A stretch of DNA of 7,197 nt from assembly GCA_027041035.1 (NCBI GenBank), contig JALULB010000324.1, positions 1-7,197 on the forward strand. Reading direction: 5' to 3'. Position 1 is the first letter of the stretch. Each line of letters starts with the position of its first letter. Below, piece by piece: positions 6,149 to 7,197 of this stretch. The position numbers were made by a program, and so were the translations under genes. This DNA is from Sedimenticola sp. GTDB lineage: Bacteria > Pseudomonadota > Gammaproteobacteria > Chromatiales > Chromatiaceae. The notes below the pieces were generated by a model, which saw only the letters and a program-made list of their open reading frames with translations, ran no database searches and was not told the DNA's origin.

Positions 6149-6973
6149 ATGTTTTCGATGATTGCAGACAGACACACAACCCGGCTCGCGACGGCGCTGA
6201 TCGCCGCCCTTCTGGCCAGCGGCGTGCTATCCGCCCGGGCCGCGCCGAAACCGGCGGAAGACAAGGCCGGCGACGCCCCGCTCCCCCCGATCATGCACGT
6301 CGACCCGCTGGACGAGGGCCGCGCCAGCGCGATGCATCGTGGACGCAATCCACACGCCCGGCTGACGCCCGGGCAACACATCGAAGTCGCCCTGAAGCAT
6401 TTTACCGAGGGTCGCGCGCCACAAGCGCTGGCGGCGCTGAGCCAGGCGCTGCTACAGTACCCGAAATCGGCCGAACTCTATAACGTGCGCGCCAGTATCG
6501 AGCTGAACGAAGGCGACACAACCGACGCGCTGAGCGACATCGAACAGGCCGTCAGGTTGAACCCGGAGAACCCGCTGTATCATGTCGTGCGCGCGCAAAT
6601 CTACCTGAAGTTCGAACGCCAGGCCGAAGCCATGGCCGACCTGAACAAGGCCGTCGAACTGAACCCCGACCTGGTGCCAGCGCGCTTCAATCGCGGCGCC
6701 CTGCTCGCCTACCAGGGCAAGAATCGCCAGGCGCTGGCCGATTTCGATCACTGTATCGCGGTCGACCCCCACCTGCCCGCGCCCTACTTCAATCGCGGCT
6801 CGCTGTACTACACCCTGGGCGAGAAACAGAAAGCCCGCGACGACCTGCGGCGCTTCATCCAGATCGCCCCCGCCGAATCCTGGAAGCAATCGGCTCGTGA
6901 CCTGCTGAAGGCATGGGATGAAACCGAACGCGGGCATGTCGCCGACAACGCCCCGGCGGGCGACAAGCCATGA
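6149..6973 (+). CDS. Exported tetratricopeptide-repeat protein (five TPRs)
   Basis: The 274-residue product starts with a signal peptide (basic residues, hydrophobic LATALIAALLASGVLS, cleavage near ARA-A at about 29-32), then a proline-rich linker to about residue 72. Five TPR units follow (about 74-106, 108-140, 142-174, 176-208, 210-242). Their end prolines at 105, 139, 173, 207 and 241 are exactly 34 residues apart. TPRs bind protein partners, so a scaffold or adaptor role in the periplasm is likely; no enzymatic motif is seen. The gene overlaps the next by ATGA, implying translational coupling. The start is uncertain: the first ATG (6149) lacks a Shine-Dalgarno, while a second (6158) has a weak GGA eight bases ahead. 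Upstream lie a palindrome and the MITE-like element, so a promoter just before it is expected but not clear. Family beyond TPR is not recognised. Confidence 0.85.
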   Translation: MFSMIADRHTTRLATALIAALLASGVLSARAAPKPAEDKAGDAPLPPIMHVDPLDEGRASAMHRGRNPHARLTPGQHIEVALKHFTEGRAPQALAALSQALLQYPKSAELYNVRASIELNEGDTTDALSDIEQAVRLNPENPLYHVVRAQIYLKFERQAEAMADLNKAVELNPDLVPARFNRGALLAYQGKNRQALADFDHCIAVDPHLPAPYFNRGSLYYTLGEKQKARDDLRRFIQIAPAESWKQSARDLLKAWDETERGHVADNAPAGDKP

Positions 6974-7197
6974 GACGCCTGCCAAGCCGCTACGCCATCA
7001 TGCTGGTCGCGCTGGCCAGCCTGCCACCCAGCCTGTTCGCCAACGACGCGACCAACAGCTTCGACGCCCTACTCGTCGAAGGCGGCCTGAGCTACACCCC
7101 GACACCCGGCTTCAATGAAGCACCGGTCGAACCGGACTACGTGATGCCCTACGAAAAACGCCTGTTGTCCGACGACGGCCAGCTGGAGGTGCGTTAC
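6970..7197 (+). CDS. Exported protein of unknown family, N-terminal part only (runs off the window)
   Basis: From the ATG at 6970, overlapping the TPR gene stop (ATGA), the frame stays open to the window end (76 codons). It begins with a signal peptide: MRRLPSR, a hydrophobic IMLVALASL, then cleavage near LFA-ND (residues 22-26). The mature start is rich in small and acidic residues, and the visible end reads LLSDDGQLEVRY. No domain can be recognised in this short piece, and no heme motif or lipobox is seen. The overlap with the TPR gene suggests co-expression and perhaps a complex in the periplasm or outer membrane. Function unknown; how much is missing is unknown. Confidence 0.75.
   Translation, partial: MRRLPSRYAIMLVALASLPPSLFANDATNSFDALLVEGGLSYTPTPGFNEAPVEPDYVMPYEKRLLSDDGQLEVRY

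Overview
The window looks like chromosomal DNA of a gammaproteobacterium, or a close relative, with fairly GC-rich genes. The best taxonomic clue is a full-length ffh (SRP GTPase) transcribed divergently from a ypjD-type inner membrane gene, the same pairing as in Escherichia coli. Genus-level assignment is not possible from the sequence alone.

Layout. (1) Positions 1-501 (minus strand) are accessory DNA. They hold the end of an insertion sequence (start codon of a probable transposase at 2-4, stem-loops, a TTGACA box), a PIN-domain toxin gene cut to 52 codons by that element, and its intact ribbon-helix-helix antitoxin overlapping by ATGA. (2) 502-753 is a gap with a possible antitoxin promoter/operator. 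(3) 754-2133 is ffh (minus) and 2227-3039 is ypjD (plus), with back-to-back promoters in 2134-2226; the ypjD promoter spacing suggests a leaderless mRNA. (4) 3040-3374 is a 335-bp non-coding stretch with a CRP-like palindrome. (5) 3375-5766 encodes a secreted c-type cytochrome with twelve heme-binding motifs (one CX4CH). One extra G in a GGG run at 3605-3607 breaks the gene. Corrected, it reads 796 residues. (6) 5767-6148 holds two stem-loops, of which the second resembles a terminator, then a 212-bp MITE-like element and a near-perfect palindrome 3 bp beyond it. (7) 6149-7197 starts an operon: an exported five-TPR protein, then an exported protein of unknown family that runs off the window.

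How the parts relate. ffh and ypjD are housekeeping or conserved genes. The cytochrome is the main metabolic gene and would act in the periplasm as an electron carrier or multiheme oxidoreductase. Its substrate cannot be read from the sequence, and no partner (quinol oxidase, porin, reductase) is visible. The TPR protein and its partner are translationally coupled and both exported, so they probably work together in the envelope. They are separated from the cytochrome by a terminator-like hairpin and the MITE-like repeat, so a functional link to it is not supported.

The points most worth following are the frameshifted dodecaheme cytochrome, the insertion-sequence end whose start codon could be sequestered in read-through transcripts, and the MITE-like element beside a palindrome.
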